A DNA stretch of 64,000 nucleotides from Limosilactobacillus mucosae DSM 13345 (GCF_001436025.1 NZ_AZEQ01000004.1:1-64000); one strand, 5' to 3'. Numbered from the stretch's first letter, positions 48,508 through 59,273 are shown. Notes: a model not told the origin generated them from the letters alone. Numbers and translations: made by a program.

Positions 48508-48955
48508 GATGTTTGATCAGTTCATCGACAAAAGATTGAATGCCGGCCTGCAGTTTTGCATCAAATCTTTTTTCAACTGGGGCATCCAAATCCAAGACAC
48601 CAAGCAATTGCTGATCTTTAATCAAGGGAATTACAAGCTCAGAACGGGCGGTAGCATCACATGAGATATAACCAGGAAACTTAGTGACGTCATCAACTGC
48701 CAATGCCTGCCGCTGAGCAGCTGACTGACCACAGACGCCTTTGTTCATTGCAATGTGCATACAGGCTGGATGCCCTTGAAATGGTCCCAGCACCAGTTCG
48801 TTTTCTTTAGGGTCATAAAGATAAAAGCCGGTCCAGTTCAATTGATCAATGCTGTCGTTTAACAGTGCTGAGGCATTAGCCAGATTAGCAATTAAGTTGG
48901 TTTCATTTTCCAATAAGGCAGCCAGTTGGGTGTTGATAAGCTTAAAGTTTGGCAA
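48500..48955 (-). CDS. Free methionine-(R)-sulfoxide reductase, GAF type (YtsP-like)
   Basis: The 151-residue GAF-domain enzyme starts after a helical lead with LNWTGFYLYDPKENELVLGPFQG. The three characteristic cysteines are in HPACMHI, GVCGQSA and YISCDATARSE. It reduces free methionine-(R)-sulfoxide, restoring methionine after oxidation. Start is TTG 48955 with GGAGGG upstream. Confidence 0.9.
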   Translation of the reverse strand: MPNFKLINTQLAALLENETNLIANLANASALLNDSIDQLNWTGFYLYDPKENELVLGPFQGHPACMHIAMNKGVCGQSAAQRQALAVDDVTKFPGYISCDATARSELVIPLIKDQQLLGVLDLDAPVEKRFDAKLQAGIQSFVDELIKHLD

Positions 48956-49002
48956 AATAAAAATCCCTCCGATAAATAATAAGTTGTCAAGAGCAGATAT
49001 GA

Positions 49003-49008
49003 TATAAT
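49003..49008 (+). promoter_or_regulatory. Extended -10 upstream of ezrA
   Basis: TGATATAAT includes a TG extension before TATAAT; no good -35 is seen at 17 bp. Confidence 0.4.
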
Positions 49009-49084
49009 TTTAATTAGTGGAATTTTAAGATTAAACGGTGAAAAACGCAAAGCATAAACCGTGCAAAATATAGGTGGGATATAG

Positions 49085-50791
49085 ATGTTTCAAGTGTTGA
49101 TCGGAATTTTAGTTATTGCTGCATTGGTAATTATTGGCGTATACGTCTATCAAAAGCGCACCCTCAATGCGGTAGACGCCCTGCTGAATCAAAAAGCTGC
49201 CGCACTGACAACTCATTTGGACGAACGGTTTGCCAAAAACGCAAATCCAGAGCTGAGCGGCGACTCGCTAAAGGATTTTAATCAGCTCAAGGATGAATAT
49301 CAAGATGAATTCCTAACGGCTGCCAGTCGGGTCGATGACTTGGCCGATCAAATAGCGCAAGATCTGCATGGATTTAATCTATTGAAAGTCAAGCCGGATC
49401 TGCGTAAGCTGCAGGATGCGACTGCTAAGCTGCTGAGTGAACAGACAAATCTTGAAGAAGGTTTGAAAAAAATTGACGATGCCAAGGCAGAACATCAAAA
49501 AGCAATTGGCGAGCTAAAAAAGCAATACCAGCAGTTTCATAATGAACTGGAAGAAAACAGCTATCGCTATGGCAAAAGCAGTACGGCTCTGCGCCAGCGT
49601 CTGACGGATCTGGAAGCTCGTTTTGCCAAGTTCACCACGCTTACGGCCAAAGGCGACTATGAAGCGGCTCAAGACGTCCTTAACGAGCTGCAGCAGGATA
49701 CCGAGGAACTGGCCCGACTGATGCAAAGGATTCCAGATATCTATAAGCCGCTGCTGACTGAATTTCCCACCCAACTGCAGGAACTAAAAAATGGCTATGA
49801 GCAGCTGAAACGACACCACTATAACTTTGCTGATGGCCAGATCGATCAAGAAATTAAGCGGCTTGGTCAGCTTTGCGAACAAGCAGATGCTGATTTGAAT
49901 GCCTTGCGACTGGATGAGGCGGCAACGGCAAATGATCAGCTGACGCAGCATATTGAGCAGCTTTACGATGTTATGCAGCGCGAACTTGATGCTCGGCCAA
50001 AAGTTGCACCATTGATGCGCGATGTAGGTCGGCATTTGAGTCATGCCAAACAGCAGAATCGTGAGCTGATTGATGAACTGGAACGTTTAAGTCTTAACTA
50101 CACGCTTAACAATGACGAACTGGCCAACGCACGCGGCCTTGACGAACAGCTGCGGCAGCTGCAGGCATCATATGACCAAGATCAAGAAGCACTGGCAGTC
50201 GAAGAAGCTATTGACAGCCAGGTTGTTGCTCGTCAGACCGATAATGAAAAGTCATTGACGGCAATCGAAGAACAGCAAAAACAGATCAATGATAGTGTTG
50301 CTGATCTTCAGTCTGATGAGGCGCGAGCAAAAAAAACGCTGCAGCGATTCTCAGTTGAGATTCGTACAATCAAACGGCGTGTGGAGTCACTGAATCTGCC
50401 AGGAATTCCCCAAGACTACATGGATTATTTCTTCCTGGTCAGCGATGAAATTGGTAAACTAGCCGATGCAATCAGCCAGGTTAAGATTGATATGGAAGAC
50501 ATCACCAAGCAGCTTTTAATCGTGCAAGACGATCTGGAAACGCTGCAGGAAAAAACTGATGACTTAAGAGACAGTGCCGAACTGACCGAACGGCTGATTC
50601 AATATGCCAACCGGCTCAGTATTGACCATGAAGAGATTAATGATGCGATTGCCAAAGCACAAAATGAATTCAATCGCTATAATTATCCAGGTAGTCTGGA
50701 AATCTTGGAGAAGGCCGTTGAAAAAGTCGAGCCGGGTTCCTATAAGCGAATGGAGCAGCGTTACTATACCGAGCTTAAGCGCAATTCTTAA
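49085..50791 (+). CDS. ezrA: Septation ring formation regulator EzrA
   Basis: The 568-residue protein has one N-terminal membrane helix (about 2-22) and then almost continuous coiled coil built of spectrin-like repeats. Near the C-terminus are RLSIDHEEINDAIAKAQNEFNRYNYPGSLEILEKAVEKVEPG, typical of EzrA. It controls FtsZ ring formation and links it to wall synthesis. AGGTGGG precedes ATG 49085. The order ezrA, nifS-like, thiI is conserved in related bacteria. Confidence 0.94.
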   Translation: MFQVLIGILVIAALVIIGVYVYQKRTLNAVDALLNQKAAALTTHLDERFAKNANPELSGDSLKDFNQLKDEYQDEFLTAASRVDDLADQIAQDLHGFNLLKVKPDLRKLQDATAKLLSEQTNLEEGLKKIDDAKAEHQKAIGELKKQYQQFHNELEENSYRYGKSSTALRQRLTDLEARFAKFTTLTAKGDYEAAQDVLNELQQDTEELARLMQRIPDIYKPLLTEFPTQLQELKNGYEQLKRHHYNFADGQIDQEIKRLGQLCEQADADLNALRLDEAATANDQLTQHIEQLYDVMQRELDARPKVAPLMRDVGRHLSHAKQQNRELIDELERLSLNYTLNNDELANARGLDEQLRQLQASYDQDQEALAVEEAIDSQVVARQTDNEKSLTAIEEQQKQINDSVADLQSDEARAKKTLQRFSVEIRTIKRRVESLNLPGIPQDYMDYFFLVSDEIGKLADAISQVKIDMEDITKQLLIVQDDLETLQEKTDDLRDSAELTERLIQYANRLSIDHEEINDAIAKAQNEFNRYNYPGSLEILEKAVEKVEPGSYKRMEQRYYTELKRNS

Positions 50792-50795
50792 AACC

Positions 50796-50825
50796 AAAAA
50801 CGTGTCGCCAATGACGCGTTTTTTT
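50796..50825 (+). terminator. Terminator of ezrA
   Basis: AAAACGTGTC pairs with GACGCGTTTT (one wobble), six-base loop, seven or more Ts. Confidence 0.85.
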
Positions 50826-50863
50826 ATTTTCAAGTGTCAATCATGGTTAAAAGAAACGGGATC

Positions 50864-50872
50864 TGTTATAAT
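50864..50872 (+). promoter_or_regulatory. Extended -10 promoter of nifS-thiI
   Basis: TGTTATAAT (TG extension then consensus -10). Transcription would start near 50879, leaving a leader of about 100 bases. Confidence 0.6.
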
Positions 50873-50878
50873 GTAGCG

Positions 50879-50980
50879 TTGTTTTAGGAGCCGAACCTTC
50901 GTCGCGGATGTGATCCATCGGCGGCAATATCTTGCGAGGAAAATCTGTTTTCCCGCGTGCATTAAAGGAGTAAGCACAGT
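50879..50980 (+). promoter_or_regulatory. Structured leader of the nifS-thiI operon, type unknown
   Basis: Two compact hairpins can be drawn: GGAT-GTG-ATCC (50914-50924) within a GC-rich stem region, and GCGAGGAAAA/TTTTCCCGC (about 50934-50956). The second ends shortly before the ribosome site AAAGGAG. There is no T-run, so control would be on translation or stability. I cannot assign it to a known riboswitch class. Confidence 0.4.
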
Positions 50981-52129
50981 ATGATTTATTTTGACAATAG
51001 TGCCACGACGCAGATCTGGCCGGAAGTTTTGGATACGTATAATCAAGTCTGCCAAAAGATTTGGGGGAATCCCTCCAGTCTGCATAAGGTTGGTGAGACG
51101 GCTTGGAATCTTCAAGAGCAGGCACGTAAACAGATTGCGGACCTGTTTGACGTTTTGCCAAGTGAGATTGTTTTTACCAGTGGTGGTTCAGAGGGCGACA
51201 ACTGGGTCATCAAAGGAACGGCAATTGAAAAGCGTCAATATGGCAAACATATTATTACGACCAGCGTTGAGCATGCTGCGGTGCGTAATTCGATGGAGCG
51301 CTTAGCTGACCTTGGTTTTGAGATTACCTATCTGCCGGTCGATGATCAGGGACGCATTGATCCAGAAGACGTTAGAAAAGCACTGCGCCCAGATACGATT
51401 CTGGTTGAATCAATGGTTGTCAACAATGAGATTGGTACGATTCAGCCAATCAAGGAAATTGGTGAAATCTTAAAGGACTATCCTAAAGTTCACTTTATGG
51501 TTGATGCGGTGCAGGCAATCGGTAAGGGAATCGATGACCTTGTCTTTTCAGATCGGGTCGATTTTGCGGTCTTTTCTGGTCATAAGTTCCATGCACCGCG
51601 CGGAACCGGCTTTGTATATGCCAAAGCCGGCCGCAAGCTGGCTCCACTGATTGATGGTGGCGGTCAGGAGCGCGGCCGCCGCAATGGGACCGAAAATACG
51701 GCTGGTTTTGTTGCGATGGCCAAGGCATTACGGTTGGTAAAACAAAACGAAAAGCAGGCCGTTGAACGCGAAAAAGCAATCAAGACGCGAATTTACGATC
51801 ATATCAAGAATTTTGAACACGTTGAGGTTATCTCGCAAAATGATGATTCGTTTGCTCCTCATATTCTGACGTTTGCAATTGTTGGCGTCCGTGGTGAAAC
51901 GATCGTGCACGCTTTTGAAGATCACGATATCTATATTTCAACGACCAGTGCCTGCTCTTCAAAGAAGCACGTTGAAGCCGGGACTTTGGCGGCTATGAAG
52001 GTTCCCGATGAAATTGCAACCAGTGCCGTACGGATCAGCCTGGGCGATCAAAACACCTTGGCTGAGGCTGATGAGTTCAATCGCGTCTTTGATGAGCTGT
52101 ATGCCGGCTTTAAGAAGATTATCGATTAG
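50981..52129 (+). CDS. Cysteine desulfurase (NifS/IscS family)
   Basis: The 382-residue PLP enzyme takes sulfur from cysteine. The PLP lysine is Lys202 in SGHKFHAPRG, the catalytic His is in SVEHAA, and the persulfide cysteine is Cys325 in STTSACSSKK. It lies 27 bp before thiI, so it probably feeds sulfur to tRNA 4-thiouridine synthesis, not to iron-sulfur assembly. AAAGGAG precedes ATG 50981. Confidence 0.93.
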   Translation: MIYFDNSATTQIWPEVLDTYNQVCQKIWGNPSSLHKVGETAWNLQEQARKQIADLFDVLPSEIVFTSGGSEGDNWVIKGTAIEKRQYGKHIITTSVEHAAVRNSMERLADLGFEITYLPVDDQGRIDPEDVRKALRPDTILVESMVVNNEIGTIQPIKEIGEILKDYPKVHFMVDAVQAIGKGIDDLVFSDRVDFAVFSGHKFHAPRGTGFVYAKAGRKLAPLIDGGGQERGRRNGTENTAGFVAMAKALRLVKQNEKQAVEREKAIKTRIYDHIKNFEHVEVISQNDDSFAPHILTFAIVGVRGETIVHAFEDHDIYISTTSACSSKKHVEAGTLAAMKVPDEIATSAVRISLGDQNTLAEADEFNRVFDELYAGFKKIID

Positions 52130-52156
52130 TTTTTGAAAGGAAAATCTAGTTCCAAA

Positions 52157-53377
52157 ATGCAATATGATGAAATTATGGTGCGCTATGGCGAGCTTTCGAC
52201 TAAAGGGCGCAACCAAAAGAACTTTATTGACCGTTTGGGAGCCAATGTTACCAAAGCGTTGCATGGCTTTGATCAGGTTAAGATTCATCCGCAAAGAGAC
52301 CGGATGCATATTGACTTAAACGGTGCCGACAGTAGTCAGGTCATGGATCGCTTAAAGCAGGTGTTTGGCATCCAGACCTTCTCTCCTTCTTTACGAGTTG
52401 AAAGCGACTTTGAAGCAGTTAAGCAGGCAGCGGCTAAGATGATCAGAGAACAGGTAAAAGAACCGGCCACCTTTAAGATCAGTACTCGGCATGCCGACCA
52501 TGGCTTTCCAATGGGGACGTTTGAGATGAATCGTGAGCTGGGAGCCTATCTGCTAAAGGAATTTCCTGATCTTTTAACAGTTGACGTTCACCATCCAGAT
52601 ATTGATCTGATGGTTGAGATTCGGAAAAGCGGAATTTATCTGACCAGTGAAAAGATCAAGGGCGCAGGTGGTCTACCAGTTGGAACGGCTGGTAAAGGCA
52701 TGATGATGCTTTCAGGCGGAATCGATTCACCGGTTGCTGCCTACCTGGCCATGAAGCGTGGGGTTTCTTTGGAGATGGTGCACTTCTACAGTCCGCCATA
52801 TACCAGTGAACAGGCATTAGCTAAATCAAAGGAACTGACCAGCAAACTGGCAAAATATTGTGGTAGCATCAAGTTCATTCAAGTACCGTTTACCGAAATT
52901 CAAGAAACGGTTAAGGAAAAGATTCCCGAGGGCTATCTGATGACCGTCCAGCGCCGCTTAATGCTTAGACTGGCCGCGGCTTTGGCCATGAAACGCCATG
53001 GCCTGGCCATCTTTAACGGTGAAAGCCTTGGACAGGTAGCCTCACAGACGATGGAAAGCATGGTCGCTATTAATGATGTGACTACCTGGCCGGTGCTGCG
53101 TCCGGTTCTGTCGTTTGATAAGACTGAAATCATCAAGATCGCTGAAGAAATCGATACCTATGAATTGTCGATTCTGCCATATGAAGACTGCTGTACGGTC
53201 TTTACGCCGCCATCGCCAAAAACCAAGCCAAACCTGAAACGGGCACGGGCCTATGAAGCACGGCTGGATGTTGAAGGATTGATGCAGCGAGCTTTGGAAA
53301 ACATTAAGGTTACTGAGATTCATGCTGGTGACGAATTCTTGAATCAGAATCAAGACGTATTCGCCGAATTGCTGTAA
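52157..53377 (+). CDS. thiI: tRNA 4-thiouridine synthase ThiI
   Basis: The 406-residue protein has an N-terminal ferredoxin-like plus THUMP domain (about 1-165) and a PP-loop ATP pyrophosphatase domain ([15 protein letters not shown], near 182-196). No rhodanese domain is present, as usual in Firmicutes. It makes s4U8 in tRNA with sulfur from the desulfurase. Start is ATG 52157, matching the family N-terminus [23 protein letters not shown] lies 15 bases upstream, rather far. Confidence 0.94.
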   Translation: MQYDEIMVRYGELSTKGRNQKNFIDRLGANVTKALHGFDQVKIHPQRDRMHIDLNGADSSQVMDRLKQVFGIQTFSPSLRVESDFEAVKQAAAKMIREQVKEPATFKISTRHADHGFPMGTFEMNRELGAYLLKEFPDLLTVDVHHPDIDLMVEIRKSGIYLTSEKIKGAGGLPVGTAGKGMMMLSGGIDSPVAAYLAMKRGVSLEMVHFYSPPYTSEQALAKSKELTSKLAKYCGSIKFIQVPFTEIQETVKEKIPEGYLMTVQRRLMLRLAAALAMKRHGLAIFNGESLGQVASQTMESMVAINDVTTWPVLRPVLSFDKTEIIKIAEEIDTYELSILPYEDCCTVFTPPSPKTKPNLKRARAYEARLDVEGLMQRALENIKVTEIHAGDEFLNQNQDVFAELL

Positions 53378-53382
53378 AATTT

Positions 53383-53419
53383 AAGCTGATGCAAGACTTT
53401 TTAATGCATCAGCTTTTTT
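53383..53419 (+). terminator. Terminator of nifS-thiI
   Basis: AAGCTGATGCA and TGCATCAGCTT, 11-base loop, T-run. Confidence 0.9.
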
Positions 53420-53519
53420 ATTTCAAACACCGGATTTGGCTATTCGAATGGTGCTAAATTTGGTATACTGTTCCCACACAAAATTAAAAAACGCTGTGAA
53501 ACTGAAAGGAGCGTTCATC

Positions 53520-54026
53520 GTGGAAGTTACTGTCAATGGTGAGAAGATGCAGCTGGTCGGCAATCCGCCAGAAGTAGGTACGGAAATTCCTCACTTTAAG
53601 CTGTTTGATGCTCAGAATCAACGGGTTAAGACTCGTGAGCTGCTGGGCAAGCCAACTTTATTCTCAGTCGTACCAGACATCAATACGTCGGTCTGCTCGC
53701 TGCAGTCACGCAAATTCAACAAGGCAATGGCTGAATATCCTGACGTCCGCTTGATTACGGTCTCCACCAATCCAATTAACGAACAGAAGGGCTGGTGCGC
53801 GGCCAATGATATCCCAAATGCTGAGCTTTTATCTGATTATGAACAGTCATTTGGCTATGCAATGAAGCTTTTGATCCCTGATGAAGGCGTCTTGGCACGG
53901 TCAATCTTCCTCATTGATGCTGATGGCCAGATCGTCTATCGACAGATCGTTCCTGAAATGACGCATGAGCCTGACTATCTGGCTGCCTTGAATGCAGTAG
54001 AAAAGTTGGGCACGGCTGCTGAATAA
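53520..54026 (+). CDS. tpx: Thiol peroxidase (Tpx type)
   Basis: The 168-residue atypical 2-Cys peroxiredoxin reduces peroxides using thioredoxin. The peroxidatic cysteine is Cys59 in DINTSVCSLQSRKFN and the resolving cysteine Cys93 in GWCAANDIPN. Start is GTG 53520 with AAAGGAGC nine bases upstream; a longer frame from 53436 lacks support. It is a single-gene unit. Confidence 0.94.
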   Translation: MEVTVNGEKMQLVGNPPEVGTEIPHFKLFDAQNQRVKTRELLGKPTLFSVVPDINTSVCSLQSRKFNKAMAEYPDVRLITVSTNPINEQKGWCAANDIPNAELLSDYEQSFGYAMKLLIPDEGVLARSIFLIDADGQIVYRQIVPEMTHEPDYLAALNAVEKLGTAAE

Positions 54027-54048
54027 TTAAGAAATTATTTGAATCGAC

Positions 54049-54077
54049 TTGACGTTGTCAAAAATTTCTTTTATTAT
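54049..54077 (+). promoter_or_regulatory. Promoter of the valS T-box transcript
   Basis: TTGACG (54049-54054), 17-bp spacer, TATTAT (54072-54077). Confidence 0.8.
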
Positions 54078-54089
54078 TACGCTATCCAA

Positions 54090-54325
54090 GCATTGAACGA
54101 GAGAGTAGATCTGGTAAAGCCGTTTAGAGAGACCTTGTTGCTGAAAAAAGGTTCGGTTTGCCAGATTGAAGGTAGCTCGCGAGCAGAATTGCTGAAAGCA
54201 AGTAGGCAGTTCCGGTTCATGGCCGATATCCCATGTTTGAGTGGAAGCCTGTCTTTGGATGGGTTTCAATTTAGGTGGTACCGCGAGCAGACTCGTCCTA
54301 ATTTATTAGGGCGAGTCTTTTTTTG
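54090..54325 (+). promoter_or_regulatory. T-box riboswitch, specifier GUA (Val)
   Basis: The Stem I specifier side reads GAAGGTAG, giving codon GTA at 54172-54174. The T-box AGGTGGTACCGCG is at 54273-54285, its TGGT fitting the A discriminator of tRNA-Val. The terminator AGACTCGTCCTA/TAGGGCGAGTCT is followed by seven Ts. Its match to valS validates the specifier register used for the other T-boxes in the window. Confidence 0.94.
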
Positions 54326-54378
54326 TTTGATGCCAATTAAATTAACCAATAACTGTAAATCTGAAAGGGGAACTTGCC

Positions 54379-57036
54379 ATGTCAGAAAAGAACATGTCCA
54401 CCAAGTTCAACCCGGCTTCGATTGAAGAAGGGCGCTACCAGTGGTGGATCGATGAAGGGTTCTTTAAGCCAAGTGGTGATAAGAAAGCCAAGCCATATTC
54501 AATCGTTATTCCACCTCCTAACGTTACTGGCAAGCTGCACTTGGGTCATGCCTGGGATACTACGCTGCAGGATATGATTATTCGGCAAAAGCGGATGCAG
54601 GGCTATGACGTTTTGTGGCTGCCAGGGATGGACCACGCCGGCATTGCAACGCAGGCTAAGGTTGAAGCACGGTTGCGCGAACAAGGCATTTCACGCTATG
54701 ACCTGGGTCGCGAAAAGTTTATTCAACAAGTATGGGACTGGAAAGACGAATATGCCGACATCATCCACAAACAGTGGGCTAAGATGGGAATCTCAGTTGA
54801 CTACGATCGTGAACGCTTTACCCTTGACGAGGGCCTAAACAAAGCGGTTCGCAAGGTTTTCGTTGATTTGTACAATAAGGGACTGATCTACCGGGCAACC
54901 TACATTATCAACTGGGACCCACAGGCACGGACGGCGCTTTCCGACATGGAGGTTATCCACAAAGATGACAAGGGTGCCTTCTACCACGTTAAATATCCAT
55001 TTACCGACGGCACGACGTTTAATGGCAAAGACTACATTGAAGTTGCTACGACGCGTCCTGAAACCATGTTTGGCGATGAGGCCGTTGCCGTAAACCCAAA
55101 TGATGAACGCTACAAGGAACTGGTCGGCAAGCATGTTATGGTGCCGCTGGTCAACCGTGAGATCGAAATCATTGCTGATGACTACGTAACGCCTGAATTT
55201 GGTACTGGGATGGTTAAGATTACGCCGGCTCATGATCCAAACGACTTCTTGGTTGGCAAGCGTCACAACCTGCCTGAACTCAACACGATGAACGAGGACG
55301 CCTCGCTGAATGAAAATGCCGGCAAGTACTGCGGGATGGATCGTTTCGAGGCGCGCAAGGCAATCGTCAAGGATCTGGAAGATGGCGGCTATATGCTGAA
55401 GATTGATCCAATCGTACACTCTGTTGGTCACTCTGAACGGACCGGCGTACAGGTTGAATCTCGGCTTTCAACGCAGTGGTTCGTTAAGATGAAGCCATTG
55501 GCAGAAAAAGCATTGGCCAACCAAAAGACAGCTGATCGGGTCAACTTTGTCCCAGAACGTTTTGAGCACACCTTTAATCAGTGGATGGAAAACGTGCATG
55601 ACTGGGTTATCTCACGTCAATTATGGTGGGGTCACCGAATTCCGGCTTGGTACAACAAACAAACCGGTGAAATGTACGTTGGCATGGAGGCACCAAAAGA
55701 CGCCGAAAACTGGGAGCAGGACAAAGATGTGCTTGATACCTGGTTTAGCTCGGCATTGTGGCCATTTTCAACGATGGGCTGGCCAGACACTGATTCTGCT
55801 GACTTTAAGCGTTATTTCCCAACCAACACGCTGGTCAGCGGTTACGACATCATCTTCTTCTGGGTTGCCCGGATGATCTTCCAATCACTGGAATTTACCG
55901 GCAAGGCACCATTCCGCAATGTCTTGCTGCACGGCTTGATTCGTGATGAGCAGGGCCGTAAGATGAGTAAGTCTTTGGGTAACGGGATTGATCCAATGGA
56001 CGTCATCGAAAAGTATGGTACGGATGCTTTGCGCTGGTTCCTGGTTACGGGTTCTACGCCAGGTCAAGACATTCGTTTCTCCTACAAGAAGATGGATGCA
56101 GCCTGGAACTTTATCAACAAGATCTGGAATGCCAGCCGTTATGTAATCATGAATCTTGGTGACATGCAGAATGCACCAAAACTGCCGGCTAAAGACAAGT
56201 GGGATCTGGCAGACCGTTGGATTTTGAGTCGTTTGAACGCAACGATCAAGCAGGTTACCGATCAATTTGAGTCATTTGACTTTGGTGAAGCTTGTCGCTG
56301 TCTGTACAACTTTATCTGGAACGATTTCTGTGACTGGTACATTGAAATGACCAAAGAAAAGCTCAACAATGGTACAGAAGCAGAAAAAGCCGACACCAAG
56401 AACATTTTAGGCTACGTGCTCGACCAAACGCTTAAACTGATGCATCCGATCATGCCATTCGTTACTGAGGCGCTGTGGCAAGATATGCCGCATGAAGGCA
56501 AGTCAATCATGATTGCTGACTATCCAGTGGTTCATGATGAATTTGCAGATGAAAAATCAGAAGAACAGATGAAGCGTCTGATCGAACTGATTACGGCCGT
56601 GCGCAACATTCGCAATGAAGCCAATGCGCCAATGTCCAAGCCAGTCGATCTGCTGATCAAGACAGATGATCAGGCTGCTGCTGACATGCTTTTGGCCAAT
56701 GCAGACTACATCAAGCGATTCTGCCATCCTGCTGATTTGCAGATTGCTACCGATACGCAGGCGCCAAAATTGGCCATGAGCGGTATCGTTACCGGTGCTG
56801 AAGTCTACATTCCAATGGCTGAACTGGTTGACCTAAAAGAGGAACAGGCACGGATGGAAAAAGAGATTGCTAAGCTGGAAAAGGAAGTTCAACGTTCCGA
56901 AAAGAAGCTTGGCAACGAAAAATTTGTCAATAATGCTCCTGAAGCCGTCGTAGCCGAAGAACGCGCTAAGGCAGTCGAATGGAAGCAAAAGCTGGAAGCA
57001 GCCCAAGCACGTCTTGCTTCGCTGCAGAATGCTTAA
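54379..57036 (+). CDS. valS: Valyl-tRNA synthetase
   Basis: The 885-residue class I synthetase has the HIGH motif LHLGH (within [14 protein letters not shown]), KMSKS in [14 protein letters not shown], the editing domain with [15 protein letters not shown], and a C-terminal coiled coil (about 815-880). GAAAGGGG precedes ATG 54379. Expression is controlled by the Val T-box directly upstream. Confidence 0.97.
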   Translation: MSEKNMSTKFNPASIEEGRYQWWIDEGFFKPSGDKKAKPYSIVIPPPNVTGKLHLGHAWDTTLQDMIIRQKRMQGYDVLWLPGMDHAGIATQAKVEARLREQGISRYDLGREKFIQQVWDWKDEYADIIHKQWAKMGISVDYDRERFTLDEGLNKAVRKVFVDLYNKGLIYRATYIINWDPQARTALSDMEVIHKDDKGAFYHVKYPFTDGTTFNGKDYIEVATTRPETMFGDEAVAVNPNDERYKELVGKHVMVPLVNREIEIIADDYVTPEFGTGMVKITPAHDPNDFLVGKRHNLPELNTMNEDASLNENAGKYCGMDRFEARKAIVKDLEDGGYMLKIDPIVHSVGHSERTGVQVESRLSTQWFVKMKPLAEKALANQKTADRVNFVPERFEHTFNQWMENVHDWVISRQLWWGHRIPAWYNKQTGEMYVGMEAPKDAENWEQDKDVLDTWFSSALWPFSTMGWPDTDSADFKRYFPTNTLVSGYDIIFFWVARMIFQSLEFTGKAPFRNVLLHGLIRDEQGRKMSKSLGNGIDPMDVIEKYGTDALRWFLVTGSTPGQDIRFSYKKMDAAWNFINKIWNASRYVIMNLGDMQNAPKLPAKDKWDLADRWILSRLNATIKQVTDQFESFDFGEACRCLYNFIWNDFCDWYIEMTKEKLNNGTEAEKADTKNILGYVLDQTLKLMHPIMPFVTEALWQDMPHEGKSIMIADYPVVHDEFADEKSEEQMKRLIELITAVRNIRNEANAPMSKPVDLLIKTDDQAAADMLLANADYIKRFCHPADLQIATDTQAPKLAMSGIVTGAEVYIPMAELVDLKEEQARMEKEIAKLEKEVQRSEKKLGNEKFVNNAPEAVVAEERAKAVEWKQKLEAAQARLASLQNA

Positions 57037-57049
57037 TTAGGTAAGCAGG

Positions 57050-57089
57050 ACATCCCCAGAGTTCATCAGAGCTTTGGGGATGTTTTTTT
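57050..57089 (+). terminator. Terminator of valS
   Basis: ACATCCCCA and TGGGGATGT, then a T-run. Confidence 0.88.
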
Positions 57090-57154
57090 GCAAATTAAGT
57101 CGATTTTTGCGAACAATCGTTCTATAATTAGGCGTAAAAATGAAAGGATTTATC

Positions 57155-58474
57155 ATGACAAATATTCAGAACTATGATGATGCCCTGGCATTTATTCATG
57201 GCCGGACCAAGTTTAAAAAGATTCCAACTCTGAAACGGATGCGGCGATTTTTAAAAGAACTTGGCAATCCACAAGAAAAGCTCAGCTATCTACACGTTAC
57301 CGGCACCAATGGCAAGGGATCAACCGTAGCAATGCTGCGATCGCTCTTAATGGCAAGTGGCTTGACGGTAGGGACTTTTACCTCGCCGTTTATTGTCCGC
57401 TTTAATGAGCGAATCTCACTGAATGGCCAGCCGATTTCGGATGATGAGCTGGTAAAGGCTGCCCAAAAGGTGGCCCCCGTTGTTGATTATCTAGATCAAG
57501 TATTGCCTGAGGGTGGTCCCACTGAATTTGAGATTGATACAGCAATCATGTTTACCTGGTTTGCACAAAAAAAGCCAGATGTTGTAATTCTCGAGGTGGG
57601 AATTGGTGGCCTTTATGACTCAACTAATGTGATTGTGCCAGCTGTCAGTGGGATTGTTACGGTTGGCTACGATCATATGCATGTTTTGGGTGATACGCTG
57701 GCTGAGATTGCATGCCAAAAAGCGGGTATCATCAAACCAAATGTACCGGTAGTGATTGGCCGGTTGCCTCAGACTGCGCGGCAGACAATCATAGCAGATG
57801 CACAAGAAAAACAGGCACCATTATATGAAAACGGGCGACAGTTTACGGCTAAAAAACTGAACAATCATCAGTTAAGAAATGAAATCGAATATGATGGACT
57901 AATGCTTCATCGGCAAAAATTTCAGTTAAGCCTGCTTGGCGAGTATCAAGTTGATAATGCAGCCGTTGCACTCACCATGGCGCAGCTTTATTTGAAACGA
58001 CTGGGCGTGCCGATTGACGTCCAGGCTTTTCAAAACGGCTTGGCCAATACACGCTGGCCGGGGCGGTTAGAAATCGTCAATGACTCGCCGTTGGTTGTTT
58101 TAGACGGTGCTCATAATCTGCCCGGAATGCAAGCTTTGACGACAACGCTGCAAAATGACTTTAAAGAAATGGAAATCTATGTTTTGGTAGCAATTTTGGC
58201 TGATAAACAATATCAGTTAATGTTGGGAGAGATTGCCAGTCTGCCCAATGTTCATTTGATGCTGACCAATTTTGCCGGTCCGGGTCCCAAGCGGCCGAGC
58301 GCTGATTTAGAAAAGGCAGCTAAAGACATCAAAACACATTGGCCAATTGAGACGGCACCCAGCTGGCAAGAGGGATTGCTGAGATTATCAAGGGAAGTTT
58401 CAGCCGATGATGCAATCTTGATTACCGGCTCGTTATACTTTATCTCAGAGGTTCGGCGTTTTTTTGCTGATTAA
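57155..58474 (+). CDS. folC: Folylpolyglutamate synthase/dihydrofolate synthase
   Basis: The 439-residue Mur-ligase-like enzyme has P-loop VTGTNGKGST, the folate-site segment TFTSPFIVRFNERI, and LDGAHNLPGMQAL in the C-terminal domain. It adds glutamates to folates. Start is ATG 57155, with GAAAGGA eight bases upstream. It follows valS, a common order in Firmicutes. Confidence 0.94.
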   Translation: MTNIQNYDDALAFIHGRTKFKKIPTLKRMRRFLKELGNPQEKLSYLHVTGTNGKGSTVAMLRSLLMASGLTVGTFTSPFIVRFNERISLNGQPISDDELVKAAQKVAPVVDYLDQVLPEGGPTEFEIDTAIMFTWFAQKKPDVVILEVGIGGLYDSTNVIVPAVSGIVTVGYDHMHVLGDTLAEIACQKAGIIKPNVPVVIGRLPQTARQTIIADAQEKQAPLYENGRQFTAKKLNNHQLRNEIEYDGLMLHRQKFQLSLLGEYQVDNAAVALTMAQLYLKRLGVPIDVQAFQNGLANTRWPGRLEIVNDSPLVVLDGAHNLPGMQALTTTLQNDFKEMEIYVLVAILADKQYQLMLGEIASLPNVHLMLTNFAGPGPKRPSADLEKAAKDIKTHWPIETAPSWQEGLLRLSREVSADDAILITGSLYFISEVRRFFAD

Positions 58475-58525
58475 AAATAAAATCTGCTCTGTCTTGCATA
58501 TAGTAATGGCAGAGGAGGTAATCAA

Positions 58526-59164
58526 ATGACTGAAAAAACTTGCCAGCAGCGCTATGTGGCATTAGTTAATATGGTTTTTGATCAAGAAGGAGACCTTGCC
58601 AATCATTTTTTAGAACTTTTTCCCACGCCAGCTGTTTTTCGCAATATGACGATGGAAGAACAGGATGCTTTTTTGGGATATGATCGCAAACGTCTTAAAC
58701 CGGTTTTGGCAGCAATTGAGCTGGGAAATCTGATTTTAACCTGTCCGCATGATATTTTAGGTCACGCCTATTCCAGTAATGAGGTTGGCCAGTTTTTAAT
58801 GGATGAGATGGCTGGACAGATGCAAGAGTCAGTCGAAGTGCTTTGTACGGATGTGCATAACGAGATCATAGCACGACGCTGTCTGTTTAAAGGCGGTCAA
58901 GCGGAATGTATGCTTTATCCGGATCAAATTTTTCGCTACGTGCTGCACTGGAATTCATTTGGCCTGATCATGGTTCACAATCATCCTTCAGGCGATCCCG
59001 AGCCATCCAGACAGGATCTGAGCTTTATGCGACGGCTGGAACGGGGCTGTCAGCTGCTGGGACTGCATCTGTTGGACTGTCTTGTGATTGGCAGCCAGGA
59101 CTATTACAGCTGGCGTGAAAGTCAAGAGGCTCATGCGGCATTTAATGATCAAATTGCGAATTGA
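58526..59164 (+). CDS. radC: RadC family protein (JAMM/MPN+ domain)
   Basis: The 212-residue protein has an N-terminal helical region (about 1-80) and a JAMM metalloprotease-like domain with VHNHPSGDPEPSRQD (metal ligands in HNHPSG, 151-156). Despite the name, a repair role is not proven. GAGGAGG precedes ATG 58526. It lies between folC and mreB, as in many Firmicutes. Confidence 0.92.
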   Translation: MTEKTCQQRYVALVNMVFDQEGDLANHFLELFPTPAVFRNMTMEEQDAFLGYDRKRLKPVLAAIELGNLILTCPHDILGHAYSSNEVGQFLMDEMAGQMQESVEVLCTDVHNEIIARRCLFKGGQAECMLYPDQIFRYVLHWNSFGLIMVHNHPSGDPEPSRQDLSFMRRLERGCQLLGLHLLDCLVIGSQDYYSWRESQEAHAAFNDQIAN

Positions 59165-59264
59165 ATTTTAAAATTCGGTTAAGGAAACCTGAATGCTGAA
59201 TAGCAATGCTGTTTTTCTCTGGCGTTTGGTGTATAGTAATGTCTGTTAATTTAACGTTCGGCTA

Positions 59265-59273
59265 TGGTATAAT
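59265..59273 (+). promoter_or_regulatory. Extended -10 promoter of mreBCD
   Basis: TGGTATAAT (TG extension plus consensus -10), identical over nine bases to the mbl promoter at 29137, about 60 bp before the mreB start. Confidence 0.6.
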
